Shown piece after piece: positions 8,087 through 16,380 of a DNA stretch of 64,000 bases (the stretch's first letter is position 1; each line of letters begins with the position of its first letter). Position numbers and translations under genes: made by a program. The stretch spans positions 88,463 through 152,462 of the forward strand of contig NZ_JASAOI010000008.1 in NCBI RefSeq assembly GCF_029953285.1. Reading direction: 5' to 3'. The notes under the pieces are model-generated. The model searched no databases, was not told the DNA's origin, and saw only the letters and a list, made by a program, of their open reading frames with translations. This DNA comes from Yinghuangia seranimata. Its GTDB lineage: Bacteria; Actinomycetota; Actinomycetes; Streptomycetales; Streptomycetaceae.

Positions 8087-8863
8087 TCAGTCCAGCAGCC
8101 GCGCCCGCAGCGCGCCGCGCAAGGCCTCGTCGACCCCGAGCACGTCCCGCAGATACCCGTCAACGCTGCCGTGACTGCGCCGGACGTGGTCGAGCGCCCC
8201 CGTCAGGTATTCGGCGCGCACGCCCATCACCGGCCCGAACGCCTCGGCGATCCGGGGGTCGACCCCGACAGCCCGCTCGACCGCGCCGTTGGACAGCAGG
8301 TACTCGTCGAGGACGTCCTCCTCCGGCACCCCCAGCGCGAGCAGCACGAGCGCGACCGTCCAGCCCGTGCGGTCCTTGCCCGCCGAGCAGTGGACCAGCG
8401 CGGGCGTGCCCTGCGGCTCGGCGATCCGGGCCAGCGTGGCCGCGAAGACGCCGTCCGGGTCCGCCGTCATCTCGACGTAGAACCCGGCCATGTGCGCGGC
8501 CAGGGCCGCCTCGTGGTCGCCGACCCCGCCGAGGCTCGCCAGCAGTCCCGGGTAGTCCCCGCGGACCAGGAACTCGCGCATCTGGAGGTAGGACCGCGAG
8601 GGCGGCAGGCCGAACGCGAGGCGCTCGGCGCCTTCCGGGACGGCTATGCCCTCGTCCTGGGCCTCCAGTTCGGCGCGCAGGTCGACGACGAGGCGGACGC
8701 CCAGACGCCGCAACGCGTCCAGGTCCTCGGCGGTGGCCTTTCCCAGGTGGCCGCTGCGAAAGAGCAGTCCGTGGGCGACGGTGCGCCCGTCTTCGGTGCG
8801 GAGGCCGCCGATGTCGCGCCAGTTGGCGATACCGGACAGGGCCGGGGCGTGCGGTGTCTGCAT
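8087..8863 (-). CDS. Tyrosine/serine protein-phosphatase-like protein
   Basis: 258 aa. The active-site P-loop HCSAGKDRTG puts the nucleophilic Cys159 and Arg165 in place, and the N-terminal NWRDIGG motif (residues 14-20) is typical of the bacterial atypical tyrosine phosphatases often called Y_phosphatase3 or IphP/PtpB-like. An Asp-containing loop precedes the P-loop. No signal peptide is seen, so it is cytoplasmic. It lies 33 bp after the last transporter gene and is probably cotranscribed with it. Substrate may be phosphotyrosine, phosphoserine or a phosphoinositide; family members vary. Its place at the end of a sugar/peptide uptake operon is unusual, and the link is inferred only from position. 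Confidence 0.88.
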   Translation of the reverse strand: MQTPHAPALSGIANWRDIGGLRTEDGRTVAHGLLFRSGHLGKATAEDLDALRRLGVRLVVDLRAELEAQDEGIAVPEGAERLAFGLPPSRSYLQMREFLVRGDYPGLLASLGGVGDHEAALAAHMAGFYVEMTADPDGVFAATLARIAEPQGTPALVHCSAGKDRTGWTVALVLLALGVPEEDVLDEYLLSNGAVERAVGVDPRIAEAFGPVMGVRAEYLTGALDHVRRSHGSVDGYLRDVLGVDEALRGALRARLLD

Positions 8864-8896
8864 GCGGTCGTGCTCCAGGTGACGTGTGTGCGGCGG

Positions 8897-9856
8897 CTAC
8901 GCGCCGGTGAGCGGGTGGTGGCAGGCGACCCTGCGGTCGGGCGCGATCCGCACGGTCGCGGGTTGTTCCGCGGCGCAGCGGGCGGTCGCCAGCGGGCAAC
9001 GGGTGCGGAACCCGCAGCCCGACGGCGGGGCGAGCGGCGAGGGCGGGTCGGCCGCGACCAGCCGGGTGTCCGCGGCGAGTGCACGGCCGGGTTCCGGGAC
9101 GGCGGCCAGCAGCGCCGCGGTGTAGGGATGGGTGGGAGCGGCCAGCACGTCCTCGGTCGGCCCCTCCTCGCACAGCCGCCCCAGGTAGAGGACGGCGACG
9201 TCGTCGCTGACCGCGCGCACCACGCCCAGGTCGTGCGAGATGAACAGCCCGGCCAGGCCGAGCGTCTCGGTGAGCCCGCGCAGCAGGTTGAGCACGGTCG
9301 CCTGCGCGGACACGTCCAGCGCGGAGACCGCCTCGTCGGCGATGAGCACGCGCGGTTCGGCGGCCAGAGCGCGGGCGATCGCCACGCGCTGGGCCTGGCC
9401 GCCGGACAGCTGCGTGGGCCTGCGGTCGGCGAAGAGGTCGCCGGGCAGGCCGACGGCGTCGAGGAGTTCGTCCACGCGGGCGTCGCGTCCGCCCTTCGGC
9501 GGCGTGCCGGGGTGCGCGTCGAGCGGTTCGGCGACGATGTCGCGCACGCGCCGGCGCGGGTTGAGGGAGGAAAGCGGGTCCTGGAAGACCATCTGCATGC
9601 GCGGCCGCAGCCCGCGCAACTCCCGGGCGGACAGTGCCGCCAGGTCGGTTCCGTCCAGCCGCACCGTGCCGGACGTCGGCGGCGGAAGGTGGAGGACGGC
9701 CTTGGCGATGCTGCTCTTCCCTGACCCGGACTCCCCCACCAATGCGAGTGTCCGGCGCGCTTCCAGGCTGAGGCTCACGTCGGTGACCGCGTGGAGCGGC
9801 CCGGAACGGGTGCGGTGGACCACGGAGATGCCGGTGGCTTCGAGCACGGGGGTCAT
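8897..9856 (-). CDS. Oligopeptide-type ABC transporter ATP-binding protein (OppF/DppF-like)
   Basis: 319 aa. Walker A GESGSGKSS at 41-49, Q-loop MVFQDPLSSLNP, signature LSGGQAQR, Walker B VLIADEAVS and switch His in LFISHDLG are all intact. The C-terminal extension with Cys-containing GCGFRTRCPLA and RCAAEQP is the oligopeptide-specific tail (oligo_HPY type) that in related ATPases can hold an iron-sulfur cluster. It forms the heterodimeric motor with the 9853-10923 product and overlaps it by ATGA. Stop-to-start spacing and order (SBP, B, C, D, F) match a complete importer operon. Confidence 0.94.
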   Translation of the reverse strand: MTPVLEATGISVVHRTRSGPLHAVTDVSLSLEARRTLALVGESGSGKSSIAKAVLHLPPPTSGTVRLDGTDLAALSARELRGLRPRMQMVFQDPLSSLNPRRRVRDIVAEPLDAHPGTPPKGGRDARVDELLDAVGLPGDLFADRRPTQLSGGQAQRVAIARALAAEPRVLIADEAVSALDVSAQATVLNLLRGLTETLGLAGLFISHDLGVVRAVSDDVAVLYLGRLCEEGPTEDVLAAPTHPYTAALLAAVPEPGRALAADTRLVAADPPSPLAPPSGCGFRTRCPLATARCAAEQPATVRIAPDRRVACHHPLTGA

Positions 9857-10923
9857 GGGGCGGCCTCCTCGACCACGGTTCCGGTCGCGGCGGACGCGGG
9901 TTTCGGCACGACCACCGACGCTGTGGTCGACGTGGTCTCACGTCCGACCGGGTGGTGGCAGTGCGCGCTGTGCCCCTCCCCCACGTCCACGCGCGGCGGC
10001 GGAGCGGTCCCGCACACCGCTGAGGCGCGTTCGCAGCGCGGCGCGAAGGGACAGCCCGCGATCGGCAGCGCGAGGTCCGGCGGCGATCCGGGGATCGTGG
10101 GAAGGACGCGCCGGAGCTCCCCGGTCACCCGCGGAACGCTGCGCAGCAGCGCCACCGTGTAGGGGTGCACCGGCCGGCCGGTGACCGCCTCGGTGGGCCC
10201 GGTCTCCACGATGCGCCCGGCGTACATGACGGCGATGCGCTCGGCGCGCCCGTACAAGAGCCCGATGTCGTGCGTGATCAGCAGGGTTGCCAGCCCTCGA
10301 GCGGCGCGGTGCCGGTCCATCAGGTCGAGCACGGTGCGCTGCACGGTGACGTCCAGCGCGGTGGTCGGCTCGTCCGCGAGCAGCAGCGCGGGGTCGCCGG
10401 CGAGTGCGGCGGCGATGCCGACGCGTTGCCGTAGCCCGCCGGAGAGTTCGTGCGGGTACGCGCGGGCCCGCCGTTCGGGGTCGGGCACGTCCACGGCGGC
10501 CAGCAGCTCCGTCGCGACGCGCAGTCGTTCACGGCGTCCCATGCGGGTGCGGTTGGTGAGCGACTCGGTGACCTGGTCGACGACCCGCACCACCGGGTTG
10601 AGCGAGGTCATGGGGTCCTGATGGACCATCGTGATCCCGCCGCCCAGCCGGCGGCGCCGCTGTCGCGGATCGATGTCCAGCAGGTCGTCGCCGTGCAGCA
10701 GCACGCGTCCGGTGTTCTCCACGCGGACGGTGCGGCCGTGGACGCCGAGTACGGTGCGGGCGAGCACGGACTTGCCGGAGCCGCTCTCGCCGACGACGCC
10801 CAGGCATTCACCCGCGTCGATGGTGAGGCTGACGCCGTGCAGGACGTGCAGCGGGCCGCCGGCTGTGTGGATGTGGGTGTGCAGGGACCGTACGTCGAGG
10901 ACAGGGATGTGCGGCGGCGTCAT
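9853..10923 (-). CDS. Oligopeptide-type ABC transporter ATP-binding protein (OppD/DppD-like)
   Basis: 356 aa from ATG 10923 (MTPPHIPVLD); the ATG overlaps the permease stop as ATGA, so the longer upstream frame is rejected. Walker A GESGSGKS at 45-52, Q-loop MVHQDPMTSLNP, signature LSGGLRQR, Walker B LLLADEPTT and switch His in LLITHDIG are intact. The C-terminal tail has the peptide-family Cys pattern GCPFAPRCERASAVC. It pairs with the 8897-9856 ATPase to power import through the two permeases encoded upstream. The last 30 residues (Thr/Val/Ala-rich) look unstructured. Confidence 0.94.
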   Translation of the reverse strand: MTPPHIPVLDVRSLHTHIHTAGGPLHVLHGVSLTIDAGECLGVVGESGSGKSVLARTVLGVHGRTVRVENTGRVLLHGDDLLDIDPRQRRRRLGGGITMVHQDPMTSLNPVVRVVDQVTESLTNRTRMGRRERLRVATELLAAVDVPDPERRARAYPHELSGGLRQRVGIAAALAGDPALLLADEPTTALDVTVQRTVLDLMDRHRAARGLATLLITHDIGLLYGRAERIAVMYAGRIVETGPTEAVTGRPVHPYTVALLRSVPRVTGELRRVLPTIPGSPPDLALPIAGCPFAPRCERASAVCGTAPPPRVDVGEGHSAHCHHPVGRETTSTTASVVVPKPASAATGTVVEEAAP

Positions 10924-11843
10924 CGTGTGCTCTCCGTCCGTGCGGTCGGCGCGCCGGAACGCAGGTGTTCGCCCAGGTAGTTGAAGGCGAGGACGGTCAG
11001 GCACAGCACGGTGGCCGGGACCATCGAGATCCACGGCGCGCTGCCGAGCGTGGTGCGGCCTTCGGCGATGATGCCGCCCCAGGTCGGGGCGGGCGGGGGC
11101 AGGCTGAACCCGAGGAAGCTGAGGGCGCCTTCGGCCACGATGGCGATCGTGGTCGCGGTGAACGCGAAGGTGACCGCCACCGGGGCCATGTGGGGGACGA
11201 TCTCCCGTCGCAGGATGCGCAGCGGCGACGTTCCGATCATGCGGGCCGCCTGGACGAACCCACGTTCGGTCAGGGAGAGCACCGAGGCGCGGGAAATCCG
11301 CATGAACGCCGGAACGGTGAACGCCCCGATCAGGCAGCCGATCAGCGGCAGCCCGGGCCCGCGGAGCGAGACCACGATCATGACGAGGATCAGGGTGGGC
11401 ACGGACATCAGCAGGTCCGCCGCGAAGCCGATGACGCGGTCGGTCCAGCCGCCGAACCAGCCCGCCGCGACGCCGAGCGCGCCGCCGACGAGCAGGCCGA
11501 CCGCGACAGTCAGCGCGGCGACGGCGAACGAGGCGCGGGCTCCGGCGGCGGTGCGGTAGAGCAGGTCGCGGCCGTTGGCGTCGGTGCCGAACCAGTGCCC
11601 GGGCCCGGGGGCGGCGGACGGGTGCGTGAAGTCGCCGCGCAGCGGGTCGCAGCCCGGCAGCAGCGGCAGGATCAGCGCGGTCAGCAGGACGACCAGCAGC
11701 CAGCCGGCCGCGACCAGCACCCCGACGGGCGGGCGCCGCCGGGCTCGTGCGACAGCGGGCCGGGCGGCGACCACGACGAGACCGGACGGATCCGGGACGG
11801 AAGCCGCGGAGCCGGACGGGACGGAAACGGGCGTGTCGGACAC
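10920..11843 (-). CDS. Oligopeptide-type ABC transporter permease (OppC/DppC-like)
   Basis: 307 aa from a GTG at 11843 preceded by GGAGG at ideal spacing. An ATG at 11969 would add 42 Pro/Gly/Ser-rich residues and overlap the previous gene by 14 bases, but its ribosome site is poor, so the GTG is preferred. About six membrane segments; the first spans the GWLLVVLLTALILPLL region. The N-terminal periplasmic motif HWFGTDANGRDLLYR is diagnostic of OppC/DppC, and the EAA loop reads AARMIGTSPLRILRREIVPH. It forms the channel with the adjacent OppB-like subunit. Confidence 0.9.
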   Translation of the reverse strand: MSDTPVSVPSGSAASVPDPSGLVVVAARPAVARARRRPPVGVLVAAGWLLVVLLTALILPLLPGCDPLRGDFTHPSAAPGPGHWFGTDANGRDLLYRTAAGARASFAVAALTVAVGLLVGGALGVAAGWFGGWTDRVIGFAADLLMSVPTLILVMIVVSLRGPGLPLIGCLIGAFTVPAFMRISRASVLSLTERGFVQAARMIGTSPLRILRREIVPHMAPVAVTFAFTATTIAIVAEGALSFLGFSLPPPAPTWGGIIAEGRTTLGSAPWISMVPATVLCLTVLAFNYLGEHLRSGAPTARTESTR

Positions 11844-11955
11844 GATCGTTCCTCCGTCGGGCGCCGGCTCCGCGGCGGGTCGGAGGCCATCGGCGGCTCC
11901 GGGGCCGGCGACGGACCGAGAGCCAACGGCGGGTCGAGGGCCGGCGGGTCGGGAT

Positions 11956-12918
11956 TCATCGGCGTGCATCGGCGATCCGGGGGTCGAGTCGGCGGTAGAG
12001 CAGGTCGACGGCGAGCGTCGCGGCGACCACGCCGGCCGCGGACACGACGATGACGGCCCGCAGGACGGGGAAGTCGCGCCCGGCGATGGCGGTCGCGACG
12101 AGGCTGCCGATGCCGGGCACCGCGAACAGCGTCTCCACCAGCACGGATCCGCCGAGCGAAGTACCGATGCCAAGGCCGACGAGGGTGACCAGCGGCAGCG
12201 ACGAGGGCCGCAGCGCGCGGCGCGTGAGCAGTCGGCGGGTGGACATGCCGCGCCCGCGGGCGGCCGCGATGTACGGCTGGTCGAGCGTGTCCATCAGCTG
12301 CACCCGCAATGTTCGGGTGAAGACGGCCGCTTCGGTGAGCCCGAGCGTCAGCGCGGGCAGCACGAGGTGCCGCAGGTTCTCCACCGGGTCGTCGGTGAAG
12401 CGCACCCAGCCGGTCGCGGGGAGCACGCGCATCTGGACGGCCGCGACGTAGATGAGCAGCAGTCCGAGCACGAACCCCGGTGCGGCGGTCACCACGAACG
12501 CCCCAGTGGTGGCGACGCGGTCGAAGACGCCGCCGGGCTTCCACGCGGAGCGCAGGGCGACGGGGACGGCGACCGCGAGGGCGACGATCTGCGCGGTCAG
12601 GAACAGTTCGAGGGTCACCGGGATGCGGTCGCCCAGTTCGGTGGCGACCGGGACGTCGTTGAGCAGCGAGCGTCCGAGGTCGCCGTGCACGGCGTCGGTG
12701 AGCCACTGCCACAGTGCGGCGAGGACGTTCTCGTCCATCCCCACACGGTCGTTGTACGCGGCCACCTGTTCGGGGGTCGCGCCGGGTCCGAGTGCGGCGA
12801 GCGCCGGGGAGCCGGGCATCAGGCGGGGCAGTGCCGCCGCGCCGAGGGCGACGGTGAAAAGCACGGCGGCGGCGCGGGCGACGCGCAGCGACGCCCGCCG
12901 GAGAAGCCGCGCGCTCAC
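11956..12918 (-). CDS. Oligopeptide-type ABC transporter permease (OppB/DppB-like)
   Basis: 320 aa from the GTG at 12918, which overlaps the upstream stop as GTGA; a second GTG three codons earlier (12927) is possible. Six membrane segments are visible. The family hallmarks are the N-terminal PGSPALAALGPGATPEQ region, the EAA loop AARGRGMSTRRLLTRRALRP, and the LGGSVLVETLFAVPGIG stretch. It partners with the OppC-like protein encoded 112 bp downstream. That gap is Pro/Gly-codon-rich with partial repeats and is the only sizeable spacer in this operon. Confidence 0.92.
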   Translation of the reverse strand: MSARLLRRASLRVARAAAVLFTVALGAAALPRLMPGSPALAALGPGATPEQVAAYNDRVGMDENVLAALWQWLTDAVHGDLGRSLLNDVPVATELGDRIPVTLELFLTAQIVALAVAVPVALRSAWKPGGVFDRVATTGAFVVTAAPGFVLGLLLIYVAAVQMRVLPATGWVRFTDDPVENLRHLVLPALTLGLTEAAVFTRTLRVQLMDTLDQPYIAAARGRGMSTRRLLTRRALRPSSLPLVTLVGLGIGTSLGGSVLVETLFAVPGIGSLVATAIAGRDFPVLRAVIVVSAAGVVAATLAVDLLYRRLDPRIADARR

Positions 12919-14456
12919 GTGAGCCACAGTCCCGTCGGGGACAGGTTGAGGACCGTCGCCTTGTCGAGCGCGGGCACGCCGCCGACCTTGCCGGAGGCGA
13001 TGTAGCCGACCCGGTTCTCGGTGAGGAACAGCATCGGCGCGTCCCGGACGACGGCCTTGGCCACGTCGTCGTAGGCGGTGCCGCGGGCGGCGGCGTCCAG
13101 CGCCGCGCGGCCGCGATTGAGGGCCTCCTCCACCTGAGGCGTGGTGAAGCCGGTGAAGTTGAACGGGCTGCGGGCGAGGAACAGCGACGGGAATCCGAGG
13201 TCGGTGTCGCCCAGGATGCTGGTGGTGAAGTCGAGGGCCTGGAACTGGCGTTGTCCCAGCGCGGTGGCCTGCGCGGCGGCGTCGGCGGGCTTGACGGTCA
13301 TCTTGATGCCGACGTCGCCGAGCATCTGCTGGATCACGGTCGCGCGCTGCTGCGAGGCAGGGGTGCTGGGCACCAGGTAGTCGAACGAGACCTGCTTGCC
13401 GGATTCGGCGAGGAGCGCCTTCGCCTTGGCCGGGTCGAACCCGGGATACGAGGGGTTCTTGCGGTACGGCGACGTGGACAGCAGGGGCCCGTCGGCCACG
13501 CCGCCCTGTCCGAGGTTGACGACCTTGAGCAGCGCCTCACGGTCGATCGCGTACTGCATGGCCTGCCGTACGCGCGCGTCGTCGAACGGCGCCGTCGTGG
13601 TGTTGAGCAGGGCCACCGACACCGCGGCCGGCGCGGTCGCGCTGCGCAGCCCGTCGGCGGCGGCCTGCTTGTGCTGGGACGGCGTCTCCGTCCAGATGAG
13701 GTCGGTGTCGCCGGAGCGGAGGCTCTGATACCGGCTGTCGGTGTCCGGGAGCACCTTGTACTCGACGCGGTCGACGTGCGGCTTGGTGCCCCAGTAGTTC
13801 GCGTTCTTGGTGACGGTGACCGACACGCCGGTCTGGCTGCTCGCGACGGTGAACGGGCCGGAGCCCACCACGGCGTCGGGGCTCGTGCCGGGCGCGGCGA
13901 TGTACCCGAGGGCGCGGGTGAACAGGTTCGGGAACGTGGCGTTGGGCGCCTTGAGGTCGAACCTGACGGTGGTGGGCCCCGCGGCGGCCATGCCAGCGAT
14001 GGTGGCCGCGTCCACGATGCACGAGCACTTGGTCTCGGGCTTGGTGAGCCGGGTGACGTGGGCGACGACCGCTTGGGCGTCCAGCGGGGCGCCGTTGCTG
14101 AAGGTCACGCCCGGGGTGAGCTCGAGCGTCCAGCGGGTGGCGTCCGCGTTCGGGGTGAAGGACTTGGCGAGGTAGGGGTGCACGCCGCCCGCGGCGTCGT
14201 TGACCATCAGCGGGTCGAACAGGGCGTTGGCCAGAAGGAACATCGGTTGACTGGTCAACGTCGCGTCGGCGGGGTCCAGCTTCCCGAACGGCCGGTCGAG
14301 GCCGACCTTGAGGGTGCCGCCCTCCTTGGCCGTTCCGCCGTTGGACGCGGGCGGTTTGCCGGCGACCGCGTCGTCGGAGGTCGTGCAGGCGCTCGCGCCC
14401 GCGAGCACGCCGGCCAGTGCGGCCGTCGCGGCGAGCAGCCGGGTCGTGCGGGTCAT
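12915..14456 (-). CDS. Lipoprotein solute-binding protein, family 5 (peptide/nickel/oligosaccharide type)
   Basis: 513 aa extracellular solute-binding protein. An n-region TRTTR, a hydrophobic core and Cys24 in LAGASAC form a lipoprotein signal; the mature protein would sit outside the membrane. The family 5 pattern is clear: TLKVGLDRPFGKLDPADA near the N-terminus, GSGPFTV, and AVRQAMQYAIDRE-like sequence (VRQAMQYAIDREAL). It sets the specificity of the importer encoded after it. Although most relatives bind peptides, the next gene upstream encodes a GH3 glycosidase, so the ligand may be a glycoside or glycopeptide. Start overlaps the GH3 stop as ATGA. Confidence 0.93.
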   Translation of the reverse strand: MTRTTRLLAATAALAGVLAGASACTTSDDAVAGKPPASNGGTAKEGGTLKVGLDRPFGKLDPADATLTSQPMFLLANALFDPLMVNDAAGGVHPYLAKSFTPNADATRWTLELTPGVTFSNGAPLDAQAVVAHVTRLTKPETKCSCIVDAATIAGMAAAGPTTVRFDLKAPNATFPNLFTRALGYIAAPGTSPDAVVGSGPFTVASSQTGVSVTVTKNANYWGTKPHVDRVEYKVLPDTDSRYQSLRSGDTDLIWTETPSQHKQAAADGLRSATAPAAVSVALLNTTTAPFDDARVRQAMQYAIDREALLKVVNLGQGGVADGPLLSTSPYRKNPSYPGFDPAKAKALLAESGKQVSFDYLVPSTPASQQRATVIQQMLGDVGIKMTVKPADAAAQATALGQRQFQALDFTTSILGDTDLGFPSLFLARSPFNFTGFTTPQVEEALNRGRAALDAAARGTAYDDVAKAVVRDAPMLFLTENRVGYIASGKVGGVPALDKATVLNLSPTGLWLT

Positions 14457-16261
14457 GATCCCTCTCCTTCAGGTCCCTCAGAGATGTGGGGGTTCGCGGG
14501 GTGGCCGAAGCGGAACAGCGGGTCCGCGGTGTCGAACGGCACGTCTTCGCGCGACTCCTCGACGGCGCGCATGGACGAGGGCAGGTCGAACGGCAGGCGT
14601 CCCTCGGCTTCGGCGCGTCCGAACACGGCGTCCAGGACCAGGTCGTCCTCGGCGCCGAAGTCGGCCAGCAGCAGGAGCGCGGTGTCTGCGACGCCGGTGA
14701 GTACGGCGGGCCGGTCGAGGTGGACGCACAGGGCGAGCGGCACGGTCGCGCCGAGCCGGTTCAGGCGGGCGGTCTCGCCGGGCGGAAACTCCAGCGACCC
14801 GGCGCGGAAGGCGGCTTCGAGCAGCCCTTCGCGGTGCTCGTACGGCGCGTCGACGCGGACGACGGCCAGGTCGGCGTCCTCGGGCCGGTCCACGACCTTG
14901 CCGTAGCGGGATGCCACCTGCGGGTCGATGTTCTCGACGTACAGCGCGCAGTCCGCTTCGTAGCCGAGCGGTGTGCCGGACAGGCGGACGAGGGAGCGGC
15001 GCTGGACGGTGCGGCCCAGCGCGCGCGTCGCGGCGTCGCCGACGAGTTCGGCGGCGGCGTCCGGGTCCACATAGGGGTCGTCGAACAGCCCGAGCAGGAA
15101 CTTGTCACGCAGGATGCGGCGTACCGAGGCGTCGATGCGGGACTCGGTGACGGCGCCGGACCGCACGGCGTCGACGATCAGCTCGGGGCGGGTCTCGCCG
15201 CCGAACTGGTCGACGTCGGCGTCCAGCAGCATGCGCACCTGCTCCTCCAGCGGCAGGTGCTCGACGCCCCAGTTGCGGGCGGGCAGCGCGCCCCGGCCGG
15301 GGATGGCCATCCCGGCCAGGAGGTTGAAGTCGGTGCAGACCACGCCGTCGAAGCGGTAGCGCCCGCGCAGCAGGCCGGCGACCACGTCGCGGTTGAAGCA
15401 CGCGCCGACCTCGGCCATGCCGGTGCCGACGGGGATCCCGTAGCCCGGCATGACCTGTGCGCAGCCGGCTTCCAGGGCGGCCTCGAAGGGGCGGAGGTGG
15501 TACTCCAGGTTGCCGCCGGGGTAGGCGGCGAAGCGGCCGTACGAGAAGTGCGGGTCCTCGCCGGCCGCGGTCGCGCCGCCGCCGGGGAAGTGCTTGACCA
15601 TGCAGGCCACACTGTCCGGCCCCAGCCGGTCGCCCTGGAACCCGCCGATGTAGGCGGCGAGCATGCGCGACGCGAGTCCGGCGTCCTCGCCGAAGGTTCC
15701 GTGGATCCGGGCCCACCGGGGCTCGGTGGCGAGGTCGGCCATGGGGTGCACCGCGACCCGGATACCGACGGCGCGCAGCTCGCGGGCCGCGGCCGCGGCG
15801 AACTCGGCGACCAGCCCGGGGTCGTCGGTCGCGGCCAGGCCGATCGGCTCGGGGCCGCGGCTGAACCCGCCGGACAGGTGGGCGACCGCCGCGTTGGCGG
15901 CGAAGCCGTGCCGCGGGTCCGAGGACAGCGTGACCGGGATGCCGAGCCGCGTGGCGGCCGCCTGGTCCTGGAGGTGGTTGTTCCAGCGCGCCATCACGGC
16001 GGGCTCGGGCATCGTCATGAGCAGGAAGTGGCTGACCCCGGCGTCGGCCGGCGCCGCACATTCCTCTGGGAACGTGTCGTGCCGCGCGGTAAAAAGGCGC
16101 CCGTGGCACATCAGCGCGGCCTTCTCGGCCAGAGTCATCCGCGGGAGCAGGTCGGCGACCCGCTCGTCGGCCGGCAGCCGCGGGTCCTCGTACGGCTCCA
16201 TCGTGCCGTTGTGGTTCAGATCGCGGAACGCCGTCCCGTCGTGATGGCGCAGCAGTTTCAC
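14453..16261 (-). CDS. Glycoside hydrolase family 3 protein (beta-glycosidase)
   Basis: 602 aa from GTG 16261, preceded by AAGGACG. Residues 14-25 (DLNHNGTMEPYE) form the calcium-loop-like N-terminal element that I recall from one GH3 subfamily. MTLAEKAALMCHG (42-54), VKHFPGGG (222-229) and the nucleophile motif VCTDF with Asp311 support retaining beta-glycosidase chemistry. The C-terminal alpha/beta domain is present up to the FRFGHPANP-like end. No signal peptide is seen, so it likely acts in the cytoplasm on imported substrates. It is the first gene of a seven-gene operon with the importer and phosphatase and is divergent from a Lrp-type regulator 119 bp away. The NagZ-type catalytic His loop is not seen, so peptidoglycan recycling is not supported. 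Confidence 0.9.
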   Translation of the reverse strand: MKLLRHHDGTAFRDLNHNGTMEPYEDPRLPADERVADLLPRMTLAEKAALMCHGRLFTARHDTFPEECAAPADAGVSHFLLMTMPEPAVMARWNNHLQDQAAATRLGIPVTLSSDPRHGFAANAAVAHLSGGFSRGPEPIGLAATDDPGLVAEFAAAAARELRAVGIRVAVHPMADLATEPRWARIHGTFGEDAGLASRMLAAYIGGFQGDRLGPDSVACMVKHFPGGGATAAGEDPHFSYGRFAAYPGGNLEYHLRPFEAALEAGCAQVMPGYGIPVGTGMAEVGACFNRDVVAGLLRGRYRFDGVVCTDFNLLAGMAIPGRGALPARNWGVEHLPLEEQVRMLLDADVDQFGGETRPELIVDAVRSGAVTESRIDASVRRILRDKFLLGLFDDPYVDPDAAAELVGDAATRALGRTVQRRSLVRLSGTPLGYEADCALYVENIDPQVASRYGKVVDRPEDADLAVVRVDAPYEHREGLLEAAFRAGSLEFPPGETARLNRLGATVPLALCVHLDRPAVLTGVADTALLLLADFGAEDDLVLDAVFGRAEAEGRLPFDLPSSMRAVEESREDVPFDTADPLFRFGHPANPHISEGPEGEGS

Positions 16262-16380
16262 CGTTCGTCCTTGCGAGTGTCGTCGGCCGTCCACAGGGCT
16301 GCCATGGACCCCCGCCAGGGTTGCGGTTCCACGCCCGACGTCACCGCGGATGGCGGAAGCCGTCCTGGGAGGCCCGACTG

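Noticed and set aside
14453..16261. NagZ-type beta-N-acetylhexosaminidase for cell-wall recycling
   Set aside because: The KHFPG motif is there, but the NagZ catalytic His loop is not seen and the enzyme is about 600 aa with a C-terminal domain, unlike most NagZ proteins.
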